Assembly (NCBI GenBank): GCA_037954325.1
Contig: JBBMNZ010000015.1
Location: 16,920,001-16,984,000, forward strand
Direction of reading: 5' to 3'
Source: Fistularia commersonii
Taxonomy: Eukaryota > Chordata > Actinopteri > Syngnathiformes > Fistulariidae
DNA: 64,000 nucleotides
Positions 45,338 to 56,504 of the stretch are shown in pieces; position 1 is the first letter of the stretch; each line of letters begins with the position of its first letter. The position numbers were made by a program, and so were the translations under genes. A model generated the notes under the pieces. The model was not told the origin of the DNA, made no database searches, and saw only the letters and a program-made list of their open reading frames with translations.

Positions 45338-45372
45338 GGGGTCGGGGGGGGGGGTTGGGCGGATCGGGGGGC
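45338..45372 (+). other. G-run cluster, possible G-quadruplex
   Basis: GGGGGTCGGGGGGGGGGGGT followed by TGGGCGGATCGGGGGG gives at least four G-runs within 35 bp on the + strand. Formation is not shown. Confidence 0.5.
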
Positions 45373-45785
45373 GTCCAGAACGCCGCACGTCCTCTTGGCG
45401 TCGCCTCCCAGACGTTTGCACGTGCCAAGAAATCTGGTAATAACGGGGGTCCTGGGAGGGAAGCTGCGGGGGCGGCGGGGAGGCGGCGTCCTCATCTTTT
45501 GTCTGCGGATTTGAGCCGAGCGAAGCATGCCGGGTGTTTCCGTGATGTGCTGGCACCCTCTGCTGCTAGATGAGGAGATTGCCTGAAACCCCCTCCCAAA
45601 CCCCCCCCCCGCTAGCGGAGGAGCCTCGCTCGGGATGCAGGCGTCGCTACCGCTACCGCTAGGGTTCTCCGGAGGATCTCCAACCACGCAGACGGAGCAG
45701 GGCCTCCAGGTGGAAAAGGGGAAAACGTGCAGAATGCTAAGCTTTTGAACCCCATTCACTCGTGTTATTTTTTTAAATAGAGATG

Positions 45786-45787
<2 letters not shown>

Positions 45788-45816
<29 letters not shown>
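45788..45816. repeat. (CA)n microsatellite
   Basis: About 14 CA units. Confidence 0.96.
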
Positions 45817-45821
<5 letters not shown>

Positions 45822-45967
45822 ACGATGATAGACAATCACCGCATCTCTGGCTGTCTCATTACAGTCTATCTCAGAGCCAATTTGCCGTGATGCTCGGTGA
45901 TGCGGGGGGAGTTTGGGACGTCGGTCCGCGGCGATAATGAAGCTAGAATAAGTAGATCCCATTATAC

Positions 45968-45988
45968 GGCGGCGGCGGCGGCGGCGGC
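45968..45988. repeat. (GGC)7 trinucleotide repeat
   Basis: Seven GGC units followed by GCTAGCTAGC. Confidence 0.93.
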
Positions 45989-46104
45989 TAGCTAGCGTCG
46001 GCACATGAGGTAGCCATTTTTCCCCGGTGGAAAAAAAAAAAAAATGTCACTCGGCGGGGATCGACTTGCAGGGACACAGCCTTGTTAGTGTGGGAGGACT
46101 GAAA

Positions 46105-46131
<27 letters not shown>
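46105..46131. repeat. (GT)n microsatellite
   Basis: About 13 GT units. Confidence 0.96.
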
Positions 46132-46135
<4 letters not shown>

Positions 46136-46557
46136 CTGCATAAGGCAGAGAGCTCCTGCATCTGAATGTCACACTTCAGAGAGCTAACAAGGTATAATGA
46201 GGGGAGAGAATCTGGTGCGGGAGAATCTTGTGTTGACACGCGTCGAGGCGACGGCTCGGTGAAAAACCGAGCTTACGTTTCCTTTGAAAGCGTTATTGAT
46301 CGTATTTGTACGATATTAAAGACCCGCCTGACGAAGCACGGGTTTGGAAGTCGGACGAGATGTGGAGATTTTTTTTTTTTTTTTTTTTTCTACAGCTTTT
46401 TTTTCTCTTCGTCGTCAGACGCAGTTTCTGTTTTCGGTGTTAAGATTGACGGAGGAGTTAGCGCTTCCACCTCACAGCAGGAAGCTCTTATTTCGGATTC
46501 CCACGAGGAGCGTGAGGTTCTTAACTTCTTTCGCGGTCCTCAAACACGTGAATGACA

Positions 46558-47212
46558 GAGTGAATGTCAAACTCATTTCGGTCCGGGATGTCAAGCCGGT
46601 AAAATCGTAGCGTAATTCCCTAGAAGGAACACGAAGTCCAATTTTTTTCCTTTGTTTTAGTGTAAAGGAAAACAGGTAAATGATAAAAATCTTTATAGTG
46701 AATGAACTGTTTCATGAAATACATGACAAACAACACTCTGCCTCAGTCGTGTTTTCTCAGTTCTTTCTGCATTTTTTTGTATTTGAGTCTCGACGCGGCA
46801 CCGAAACTTGCTGCTACACGCCGAGCATACGGGTTACTTATTAACCTCAACCGACAAATATGAAGCGGTCGATTTTTCCTGGAAAACGCTACACTCCATG
46901 TCCGCTTTTCTCTTTTTTGACAATAACATCCTGCCGACGAGGGTGTCGGGGCCGACGGAAACACAGGAACATTTCGAGCAAAAAGTAAAAATGCTATTTG
47001 CAGATCCGGAAGCGGCATTGCTGGACGTTGTGAGTCGCAGTGTTGTTGCTAACACTGACTAAAATTGACAACACAAGAAATGAATTTTTATTCTAAAACA
47101 GTAGTTTATGATTTTTATGTATTTTTTCAAATTGTAGATTTACTACACGGGCCGGATTGGATCTCCTGGCGAGCCGGTACCGGCCCGCGGGCCGTACGTT
47201 TGACAACCGGCT
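46558..47212 (-). mobile_element. hAT element with decayed transposase
   Basis: Left end AATGTCAAACTCATTTCGGT, right end CCGCGGGCCGTACGTTTGAC; both are hAT-type ends related to 57979-58462. The interior around 46990-47060 (AAATGCTATTTGCAGATCCG, TTGTGAGTCGCAGTG) matches 58175-58240 inverted. A transposase N-terminus is readable on the minus strand. Confidence 0.7.
46745..46930 (-). pseudogene. hAT transposase N-terminus (zinc-finger region), decayed
   Basis: On the minus strand LLSKKRKADMECSVFQEKST, then ASYLSVEVNK and a stop; one frame over, PVCSACSSKFRC continues. This is the usual start of the GTF2IRD2/ZBED-like hAT transposases (LSKKRKVD-E-R-FQE-W, then PVCLVC of a BED-type finger). The expected second cysteine/histidine pair is not clear and no catalytic domain follows, so it is a dead N-terminal scrap inside a 655-bp element. 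Intact relatives bind element ends and cut and paste with 8-bp duplications. Confidence 0.65.
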
Positions 47213-47219
47213 CCAGGTG

Positions 47220-47350
47220 ATGAGTTAATACTTTCTGTTGGCGGCCCTGTGATTGATCCGGGATACGCCCCGCCTCTGCGATAGGCTCCGCCCCCTAAGC
47301 GACCATAAATACGGCGATTCATGAACGAATGAATAAATGAATGAATGAAT
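47220..47350 (-). repeat. Teleost SINE/LINE-tail fragment with (AATG)n end
   Basis: GGCGGCCCTGTGATTGATCC, GGGATACGCCCCGCCTCTGC, GATAGGCTCCGCCCCC and an AATGAATGAATG tail match the 3' part of a very common fish repeat (..ctgcgattggctgg..cccgcctc..gataggctcc). A related piece lies at 62285-62380. Confidence 0.55.
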
Positions 47351-47454
47351 CCCTGCAAAACACAGTTTTGCTACGCTACGCTAGCAGCGGGTTATGATAT
47401 AACAGCTCAAATTGATGCTAGCGCTTTTGTCGCCGCTGTTTGCTCAATTAACCT

Positions 47455-47475
47455 CACACACACACACACACACAC
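47455..47475. repeat. (CA)n microsatellite
   Basis: About 10 CA units. Confidence 0.94.
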
Positions 47476-48061
47476 TTAGGGGCACGGAAATGAAGTCATC
47501 TCCACGATTTGCCTTTTCTGCAGAGGTGCGGTTCTCACCGATCGATAAGTCGGGTTTAATGAGCTCTGCCGATTCCTGGTTTTAAATCACGCTCTTCCCC
47601 CTTCTGTTGAACGGACCCTCTAAGGGCGACTCCTCGCAGCTTCACGACCCACGGAGAAGGTTGAAAAAAAAAAAAGGCCTGACGTGCAACGCTTTCCGCG
47701 CATGGATGTTCCCGCCTGCGTGTTGTTGTTGTTGTTTCCTCCCCCTCTCTGAGAAGCAGGTCATTTAAAAGCGATCTGGAAGGCCTTTTATGGCGCATCT
47801 CCGCCTCCTCCACCTCCACCTCCACCCCTCGGCTTGATGCATTCCCCCTGTCAGACCTACACATGTAGTTCACAGGTTACGATCGATAACTTGTGCTCTC
47901 TGCGGTCCATCCTCCAGCCCTCCACCATCCGCGGCGCCGGCTGTTGCTAAGGAGCCTGGGTAATGGGATGCAGTCTATTTTTCAGCTTTTTTTTTTTTTT
48001 TTTTTTAATGGGGCCTCTCCCACGTAAGAGCCCCCTTGCACAGTAATGGGTGGTGGAATGA

Positions 48062-48085
48062 GCACACACACACACACACACACAC
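48062..48085. repeat. (CA)n microsatellite
   Basis: About 12 CA units. Confidence 0.95.
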
Positions 48086-48139
48086 CGTGAACCGGAGTGT
48101 CATTATGGTCCGGATCCCATGCACACTCGTCTTCTGCCG

Positions 48140-48310
48140 TCGGGGAATGAAAATTAAAATATCCAAAGAAGGGATGTTTTAGCGTCACGCTGGCATTTAT
48201 TTGGGCCGCCGCATCGGAAATACCACGGTGACCTTTTAAGTGTTGCTAATACCGTCTGCCGTGATGAAAATAGTTCCTTTCTTGCGCCCTTGGTTATGCT
48301 AATAAAATCC
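48140..48310. promoter_or_regulatory. Candidate conserved non-coding element
   Basis: GAATGAAAATTAAAATATCC, CGCTGGCATTTATTTGGGCC and ACGGTGACCTTTTAAGTGTT in repeat-free sequence; GTGACCTTT resembles a nuclear-receptor half-site. Overlapping open frames on both strands (48154-48658) match nothing I know. Confidence 0.2.
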
Positions 48311-49894
48311 GCCTCAAAGTTATTACTTCCGCCGTCGCCGCTCCTTGCACCCGGAGCCTCCTGGGACCGAACCCTTCTCCGAGGCTTGGGTCCAAACGCT
48401 GTTTTCACCTCATTTACTTTCGGTTGTATGGTCACAGATGCTTCCACCCCGGCGCTAGCTGTCCCGTCTAATACCGCGGTTTCTGCTCCACCGTTGGTAT
48501 TTCGGGGGATTCGAGGGACCTCGGACATCAGATGGCCCACCGAAGAGGAGGCGGATACGTTTGATGCTTACGTGTCCGTGGTCCTGGTCAACCATCGTCA
48601 GTTTGAGCTGATTTTTGGGAGTTCCCGGTGTATCCCTGCAGGGGTTGGCCTTAGCTGAAAGTCTTCGTTATGTTCACAAGTGACTTGTTGTGCGGGAACA
48701 AAGGTTAGCATTCTGAGGACTCAACTGAGTTGGAATCTGAACAGCTTAGCTTAAGGCTGTTGTTAAGATTCTGTGAAACAAAAGAAGTCCACTCTTTCGG
48801 TTCACTCGGGCCGAGGCTCGGGTGGAAGTCGCCCGGGCCCGGTTTGGGTCGTCACGCTCTCCAGAGGAGTCGGCAGATCCACCTGTACCCTCGAACTCAC
48901 CAGAAGGGGTCAACAAGCTCAGACCACCTCACAAACTTCTTTTGTTTGACGCAATCTACACTTACACCTTTGGCATACATGTTCAGATACCAACTTAGGT
49001 GAGTCCCCAAAAGTCATACCTTTGTCCCCAAACGACACACGGACATAACAACATATAAACGCAGGCTAATAATATGACCAAATTGAAGGGCTTGCTAGAT
49101 GGTTTAAGGTTGTTGGGGTCAACTAAGGGAGAACATACAAACTCTGGTGACTGGCGGTCCGAACTGTAGCTTCTCTTCTGCACCTCCAAAGTGTCCTTGA
49201 AAGCCAGGTTTCTCACAATGGCCTGGTTAGTGGCGCGCAATCGAACGGGGTGAATGTGTAAAGCTCTCTGAAAGTGCTCTACGAGTGGAGACCGTTTATC
49301 CGTGAATCCGTGCCGGAGCTGGAACGGACTTGACTTGATGCTCAACAGATAACGGCCATTTAACGGGGTCCGAGGTCAAGCCGCTCATCCTGGAAAATAA
49401 ATTTTTTAATGAAAAATCAGACCGGCCTCCAGCAGGAACAGACTGGAACACCACCCACTTCAATCAACCTCGTGCCTGAAACACAATTTTTATCTTATTT
49501 ATTTATTTTCCCCCTCCTGCGCGAGCGAGTCTCTCGGAGCCGGACAGAAGTATCGACGGAAGGACTCGCAAGCTGCTCAGCGCTAATTCACCGGAGCGAA
49601 AGAAAAAAAAAAAAAAAAAAAAGGAAAAGACAAATATAATAATTTGAGGCTTGAGTGGGCGTGAAAAGTAATGAAAAACCAAACGGAGAGAGAGATTCCT
49701 CCGTGTCGGCTTTGACCCGCTGATCTGCAGCTTCCAGCTGGGCTTTTGACTTCATTAGACACCGTTCTATCTCTTTATCCAGCAAAGAAAGACGGGTGAC
49801 AAAACTGTTTCTTCTTTCCAATCTCGCTGTTTTATTAGATCCCGCGTTTTCTTTTCCGCATCTTCTCCGAGCCCCACGTTCAGAAGAACAACAC

Positions 49895-50460
49895 TTGCAC
49901 TTCCCGTTCTTTCAGCTGCTACCTTCTACGATCACCGTGGCCAATCATCTGCCTCCGTCTAACCTTCTCATTTAGTCGTCTCCTTTCACACCAACTCACT
50001 TCCTGTCCTTCTTCTCTCCATCCATAAACCTCAGATGATCAACACCTGATCTTGCACTTGTTCTTCGTCTTCTTCTTTTGACTTGTACCCTTCTGGGGTC
50101 ACCACCACCAATCATCTGCCTCCATCTAACTTCCTCCTTCAAGACCGACTGACTTCCTGTCCTGCTTCTCTCCATCCATAAACCTCAGATGATCCACACC
50201 TGATCTTGCTCTTGTTCTTCTCCTTCTTCTTCTTTTGACTTGTACCCTTCTGGGGTCACCACCACCAATCATCTGCCTCCATCTAACCCTCTCCTTCAGG
50301 ACCGACTGACTTCCTGTCCTTCTTCTCTCCATCCAGATGAACACCTTGTCTTGCACTTCTTCTTCTGCCTGCACCCTTCTGGGGTCACGGTAGCTTATCA
50401 TCTACCTGCATCTCACCCTCTTCTTTAGCACAAGCTAACTTCTTGTCCCTTCTTTGCATC
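49895..50460 (-). repeat. Tandemly repeated RTE-like LINE 3' ends
   Basis: CCCTTCTGGGGTCACCACCA, then CCAATCATCTGCCTCCATCT, recur at 50088, 50245 and 50373 with a weaker unit near 49920; units also share TGACTTCCTGTCCTTCTTCT. Each unit is the antisense 3' end of the RTE-like family. The minus strand reads RMERR and DRKSV runs twice. Confidence 0.75.
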
Positions 50461-50874
50461 TATAAACCTCCTCTCTGGTCTTCCTCTAACCTCAGTATCC
50501 TTCTACCTGGATCTTCACCTCCGTCCATATCCAAAACCATCTCTCCCTGACTTGTATCTCCGGAACACTGCCTCCTGTCTTCTCCTCAACACCACTGACC
50601 CATTGGGGCGCCAGATGTGTTTGCTTGTTCTTCAGAGATACTCTTTGGAAATCTAGGACGCTTGTTTCTGCCGCCTCGCGTCGCCGTTTCGCGAAACAAC
50701 GCCGTCCGCCGTTTATCACGTTGGAGAACCAAACAAAAACCGTCGTAGCTCAACGTGAGCAAGGAGTCTGGTGATGATTATTTTGTTGTTCCTCCGTCTT
50801 TTCATTTTGCCGTCGGACCCCCGGAGGGTTTGAGCCGTTGTTTATTCTCCAAATATGGATTTCGTGTATTACAC

Positions 50875-50878
<4 letters not shown>

Positions 50879-50907
<29 letters not shown>
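50879..50907. repeat. Poly-A tract
   Basis: About A29. Confidence 0.96.
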
Positions 50908-50908
<1 letters not shown>

Positions 50909-51469
50909 CGTTGCCACATTGCGGGGAGAAAAGACGACAAAGACAAATCTGTTCCCGGTTACGTGGCGACGATTCGCCGCGGGATTAGCGTGTGCGCCGC
51001 CGCCGCCGCCGCCGTCATTCCAAAGCGGCGGCGTCATCGAGCGCCGGAGGCTCTGGCTAGCATCACTCCAGCCGGCGTCGACCTTCTTGTCTCTGCACCT
51101 TCAGCGTTCCCCCTCCTCCCCTCCGTCCTCTTCTTCCTCCTCCCGTCCGGAGTCTCGGCCGTCTGCGAGCAATTAGCCTGTTTATCTCCGTTTCCTGCGT
51201 TCATCCGATCCATCTGCCGGCTGATCCCGGGACAGCTGCGTCTGAGGGCCACTTTCGGCGAGAGCGGCGAATGCGTGCAAAGACGTTGAAGCAAAAACTT
51301 CATGGCGCTGGCACCTCCTCAGGCATCTGAAAGCCATCGGAATACGGAAGGCTCTCCGATGAACCCCCCCCCCCCTCCCCGTCCCCGTAGCCTGCCGACA
51401 TGATTTTGGAAAGAAGGTCCCAAATTAAATCCGGGTTTTTGACCTCACACGGCGTTCGCAGGTCCTCCA

Positions 51470-51600
51470 GTTGTGCAGGCGTCTTTTTACGAGCGCTTCT
51501 GCCTCACAGCAAGAAGGTCCCTGGGTGGATTCTTCAGGGTTCTCCGGGTTCCCCAGTGGACACACTAAATTGTCAAGACTTGTGAATGACAGCATGAAGG
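51470..51600 (+). repeat. Teleost SINE/LINE-tail fragment
   Basis: GAGCGCTTCTGCCTCACAGC, AAGAAGGTCCCTGGGTGGAT and ACACTAAATTGTCAAGACTT follow the order of the common fish repeat whose inverse borders the minisatellite at 37500. Confidence 0.6.
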
Positions 51601-52133
51601 GTTGGTCAACCACCTACAGTGGTTAATTTTCCAAATAAAGTGGTTAAGGCTAAAGTTAGCATAGCTAGTGCGCGGAGGATGGTGTCTGCAGGTAACGCGA
51701 GCATACCGAGAGCGTTCTCGGTGTCCTGGATCTGAGGTAATGGAATCACCAACTTGTTTCTCAGCGTAAATCACAGTGATTTCACACTCGTGCACGCCAG
51801 CTGAGTTCATCTCCGCCAGGCCTTTATCGGTAAACACACCGAGGCGTAGCTCGTATATCCAGTTTGCCCTTTTCGTAAGGAGAAAGTTGCCTTGGCGTGC
51901 CGGACGCTGTTCCGACACATGCGCACCAGATGCGTGTGTTTTTGAATGATAGGCCGTATTAACCTGCTTTTTATTTTCAAGAGATGGGGGTTGAGAATTG
52001 CTTCCAGCCAGGAATAATATTCCCATCCATCAAATTTGTATTTGGACTGATCCGTTTCTGTTATCCACGCTACCATCTCCTCTCCTGACAGTTGCAGATT
52101 GCTAAACGATGATGTCAAAATCCCAGCCCGCAA
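51565..52133 (-). other. Unidentified overlapping open frames
   Basis: Two minus-strand frames stay open over about 0.5 kb and overlap: one holds GEEMVAWITETDQSKYKFDG and WEYYSWLEAILNPHLL (52085-51990), the other ANWIYELRLGVFTDKGLAEM and ECEITVIYAEKQVGDSITSD (51870-51720). Composition looks protein-like, and a single frameshift near 51990 could join them. I do not recognise the product; no splice sites or start context support a host gene. A decayed transposon or viral-type protein is possible. Confidence 0.3.
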
Positions 52134-52353
52134 AACGAGGGGAGTCGCTGTATCTGGAAGGAACCGCCCGGTCGCTTCAAGAGAGGGGGAGCTAAGTGTT
52201 CATGACAGTTTCTTCAAATTGGACACGTCAAGGGTGGGAGCGGGAGTCGTATGCTCTAAACGTGGGCCCTGAAATAGCGTAAACAGCTCTTGATGTGACT
52301 CCTAAAGTGAGAAAAGTTAAATTGACAAGGAAAATGAAACAAGGGAAAGCATG

Positions 52354-52615
52354 TACCGTATTTTCCGGACGTAAACAACGATGAGGCTAATATTTGGACG
52401 CTTTTTGGGGGGGCAAACGAGCTTCGCGCCGCTAAAACATTTATCCTCGTCACATTGGACCGATGAAATGACCGGGAAATTCTGAGTCCGTTCAAGTCTG
52501 ACACCGAAGACGACGACTTTGACGGTTTAAGCGCGCAGGAGGAAGCCTGAGATAGCGATCGGCTAGCCGGTGCGGCTTATATTGAGGTGCGCTCAATAGT
52601 CCGGATATTACGGTA
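52354..52615 (-). mobile_element. Tigger/pogo-like MITE
   Basis: Ends TACCGTATTTTCCGGACGTA and, reversed, TACCGTAATATCCGGACTAT. The interior is nearly the same as 9597-9876 (AAGCCTGAGATAGCGATCGG, CCGGTGCGGCTTATATTGAG). Confidence 0.8.
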
Positions 52616-52704
52616 CTTGTCAGGATTCCCTGAAGAATTGATAAGCTACATGTCTTAGCGGTCAGCTTAGCAAAGGCTGAGTGTTATAATCTCCACAAAT
52701 GCGC

Positions 52705-52860
52705 TTTTTAAATGGTTCTGGAGCTCCACGTTGGTACAGTGGTGCAGTGCCAGGAGGTTCCTGGTTCAATTCCAGTGAAGCCCCACAACATGAAATAACC
52801 ACTCCTCCATATTGAAGTGTACTGTCCAGGATGTAGCCTAAGGCCTGAGATGTAAACGGA
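52705..52860 (+). repeat. tRNA-derived SINE-like segment
   Basis: GGTTCAATTCC at 52763-52773 matches a pol III B box, with GTTGGTACAGTGGTGCAGTG upstream as a weak A-box-like stretch. No cloverleaf can be drawn, so it is not a tRNA gene. Confidence 0.4.
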
Positions 52861-53079
52861 TGGCACTGGTTTAACTGAACAGGAAGTACCGACCGCCATG
52901 GTAGCTGAAAGACCCGTTTTGGACTCAAGTTGTGCCTCATCATACATGTGCGAACCTAAGAAGACAAATGCAAGAACTTTTGGTAGCTGAACATGTAGGC
53001 CTGTCAAGAAGGTAAGCAGCTAAATCTGCTTCATCGCTGTTAAAAGGTTATAAAAACATGATTTAATTTTTAATGATGA

Positions 53080-53741
53080 TCACATTACAACCGCATTCGA
53101 TTTGAAGAATTCCCCCGTTGGAATCTGGAGCTTCACCTCCCCCACTCCGGTGACATTAGCCATCTTGCAAATGTCGCGCCCACGCGAACTGGTAAGGTAG
53201 CTCAGACGCTGATAAGATCGGCTCATATGAGGTTTGCTCGTCTTCTGAAGTGCTTTCAACGTCGTCGACGCGCCGCCGCCGCCGCCGAACAAGCGGCGTC
53301 TGTTCCCTTTGATGAACGCGCTATGTGTTAACGGTGTCGGCGGCGGGCAGGATGTGGCCGCCCCATGCCGGGGCCTCGGCTGTCGGCAGCTGATTACCGG
53401 GTCTGCAGTGTGACGGCGGTTTTCCCCCCCGGTGACCTTGATGTTTTTGATTTGGTCTCGAATTTCCCCGCAAGTGTGTCTTCGCCTCTTCCCGTTATCG
53501 CTCATCTTTCTTTGAGGTTCCGTTAATGCCTCCTTTGTCGAGGCTTCTAAGTAGAACAACCTTGTGGTCGCCGCGACTGAGGACGTTTGCTTCCGTCATC
53601 TGAGAGCCTGATCTTTAGTCCGAGACCGTCTTCCCGGGGTGCTGCTTTAACGACAATCATTTCATTCATTTGAATGTCCTTATCTTCAGAGGACGGGCGA
53701 CCCATGTGGGTTAAAAGAGTCAAACCCAGCAGTTTGGGCAC
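53080..53741 (-). other. Unidentified GC-rich open frames
   Basis: A 159-codon minus frame (53559-53080) reads MSDNGKRRRHTCGEIRDQIK near its start and a GGGGGA run from a (CCG)n tract at 53272-53286; a second frame (53741-53547) begins MPKLLGLTLLTHMG. No homology recognised, no splice signals chosen. Could be chance, given the GC content. Confidence 0.15.
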
Positions 53742-54044
53742 TCGAACCCAACATCAGGTCTTCAGTTTGGTGCCACATATTTGCTCCTTTTGCGCCATAG
53801 GAACTTTTTACAGTGCCTTGAACCTTCAAGGGCGTTTCCTCGTTGCACTTGGACAGCAGAGGAACCAAGGATCATGGATCTAGACCCATTTTAGATACCA
53901 CTCATGAGGCAGGGTCTTTTTTACGGCCTCATAGGAGCTAATGACGTAGGTGGTCCTCACAGACTAAAGAGCTCCATTTCTGACATCTATGGTGGTCACT
54001 GCCCAGCATAGACACTGAGAAACGGAGCATCAAAGTGGTCAAAT

Positions 54045-54395
54045 TTTTCATTTAATTTATTTAATTTAATTTAATTCAATTTCATTTTATTTTATTTTTA
54101 TTTATTTATTTACTTTATTTTTATTTATTTATTTATTTATTTATTTACTTATTTATTTATTTATTTGCTTTTTATTTATTTTATTTTATTTATCTATTTT
54201 GTTTTATTTTATTTTATTTATTTTATTTTTATTTATTTATTTACTTTATTTTTATTTATTTATTTATCTATTTATTTATTTATTTATTTGCTTTTTATTT
54301 ACTTTGTTTTATTTATCTATTTTGTTTTATTTTATTATATTTATTTTATTTATTTTATTTTATATTTATTTATTTATTTTATTTTATTTTATTCT
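54045..54395. repeat. TTTA/TTTTA tract with 123-bp higher-order period
   Basis: TTTGCTTTTTATTTA followed by TTTATCTATTTTGTTTTATT occurs at about 54165 and 54288, showing that a 123-bp block was duplicated inside the simple repeat. Confidence 0.9.
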
Positions 54396-54759
54396 TTCAC
54401 AATCTGATGGTGCTACCTCACGTGCCCCCCATTACCCTTCGGGGACAAGAATCAAGATTTTTAATTGTAAAATGTTTACCAAGAGCTCCCGATTACAGGG
54501 TTTGTTTGTTTTTTTTTTTTTATGAAAATAAAAATAAATAGACAAGTTACTCAAATCGTCGTATACCTGATGCGGATGGTGTGAAGGGTGATATGAATAT
54601 GACAGATAAAGTTTTTTCTTATTCAGATTGTGGTCCCGTACTGCTCGTGCTAATGCAAAGCTAACAGATCCTTCGTGGAACAAAATCCTTTGTCTAAAAG
54701 AGGCTACTGTTTTACGCTAGTGCGTTAGCGAGCGGGCGCCCCTTCGATGGTAACGTTAG

Positions 54760-55000
54760 CTGCTTCTCTTATTTGCATACTAAAGTGTCCTTGGGCGTAA
54801 TTGGTCCGGTTTGCGCCCGGCACGGCAGTTTTTCGGAAGCGGTAATTCCCCGTCATTGTCATCCTCATATAGTTCGCCGGTGATTCATTTGTTTAATCGT
54901 TGTAGCGAAAAGCTAACCGTCGACGGAGTCCGCCTACCGAGTAATCTCGTTAAGTCATATTCCACGCGTTCGTCGGGAAAATAAAAGGACATCGCGGGGC
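54760..55000. promoter_or_regulatory. Candidate conserved non-coding element
   Basis: TCTTATTTGCATACTAAAGT holds an octamer-like ATTTGCATA, followed by GGCGTAATTGGTCCGG. Repeat-free and non-coding by eye. Confidence 0.18.
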
Positions 55001-56249
55001 GGGGAGGGACGACGGAATTTCAAGATTTGGCGCGCGGCGAGGAATTATTCCGCGTCAGGGCGTCGATTCCCGCGGCCGCACAGCTGCTGTTTTTAAGTCG
55101 CTACGCTCCGCCGCAGACTTCCCTCCGAAATATATCGTTGGAAGTGAATAAACAGCGCTGTGGGGGCCGGTCGTGTGCAGCGTCGGAGGAATCTATGCGA
55201 CAGCGTCCGCCGGGGAGAGTATTCAATAATCTTTATCGTGCACAGATGTGGGCAATAAAGATACTATTGTTTCTCCATCTGTGTTTTCCGGGTAAGGGGT
55301 GTGTTACTCGGCTGTTAGAGCGGCGCTTATTTAATTTCTGTCAGGTAACGTCTGTTTGGTTGCCGTTTTTTTTTTTTTTTTTTTTTTCCCGCCCACAGCC
55401 ACGACCGTGCCTGTTTTTTTTTTTTTTTTTGGTCGTTTGTATTTTTTTTTTGTATTTCTTAATCGCTCCTCCAGGTAATGTAGTAAACGTGTGACTGAAA
55501 AGCACAAACTGGAGCCGAGCGTTACCTCAGCTGACTTCGGCATGGATTTGCTTGGGTAACTCTCTTATTAGCTGTTGTTGCTCGTACTACAATTACCTAA
55601 TTGATATCTTGTGATCGGTTTCGATGTACCTTGTGGTCGCTTTTGGACAGAAAAGTTCTGTCCGACTTGAATTCCGTCCCAAGAACGAGCCTCCTCCAGG
55701 TCCAGGGGAACCTTTTTGTTTTGCTTTCGCAGAAGCTGTAAGGGACGAACTTATTTCTGTCCGAAATGTTCCCCTGGTAAGGATGCAGGTAAGATCGTAG
55801 CGTAGCGGAAGGAATGGTTGGAAGCAGCAGGCGGCTGCTCCAAAGTCTCCGGTATTAGCAGCGCGAGGAGGCTAGCATGGTTTCCTGGAGCCATCAGAGG
55901 GACTCAGCTTCAACCCTTCCATCTGTGTGTGCGTCGAGCAGGAAATGGCCTTTACGTTTTTGGCCCAAACAGCCCGCGGAAGGGAAGAAAGAAAGCATGC
56001 GCGGTGGAGTCGGTTCACGGGAGCGACTCCTGCAGATTCCCCGTCGGGGCGGCGTCAGCGGGACGCTGGTCTGTATGATAATATAATGACATTTTAAGGT
56101 TAAAAAGAAATCTAACCTTAACAGGGATATGACTCAGCCCTCTAGGGGACTTGAGAGACTTCCAGGGGTTCTCATTTACAAGTGTAATTTTACATCAAGT
56201 GAAATTCTAATGCGTTCCTTGAAGAAGCCTCTGAAGCCCCAACAAGAGT

Positions 56250-56475
56250 GAACATGGGTCGGTCGGGAGAGCGAGGCGTCCCTCGAGTCGGACGGCTGGC
56301 GGTTTGATTCCCGGCTATCGCCGTCTGCAGGCCAGAGTGTGCTCTGCACTCCAGGTGGCTTCCAATTGGTCCGGTTAGCGCCTTGCATAGCATTTCTGGG
56401 AGTACGGACATGTATGCTTTGACACCGAAAGGGGCAAAAATATACACTGTATAAGTGGAGGCCATTTGCCATTTT
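56250..56475 (+). repeat. tRNA-derived SINE
   Basis: GGTCGGTCGGGAGAGCGAGG, then GGTTTGATTCC (B box, 56301-56311), then a body and the tail TAAGTGGAGGCCATTTGCCA, a layout common in fish SINEs. Confidence 0.55.
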
Positions 56476-56504
56476 CTATCTGAACTTTTCTTCTTCTTCT
56501 TCTG

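Noticed and set aside
45109..45813. 234-codon open frame on the minus strand, the longest in the window
   Set aside because: It runs through a CA repeat (Val/Cys run), a G/C homopolymer and GC-rich sequence; there is no known motif, splice context or codon pattern.
48154..48658. Overlapping open frames on both strands as a host gene
   Set aside because: Neither frame matches a known family, and a GC-rich composition explains the lack of stops; kept only as a weak non-coding candidate.
52763..52773. Possible tRNA gene from the B-box-like GGTTCAATTCC
   Set aside because: No acceptor stem or cloverleaf can be drawn around it; SINE-like at best.
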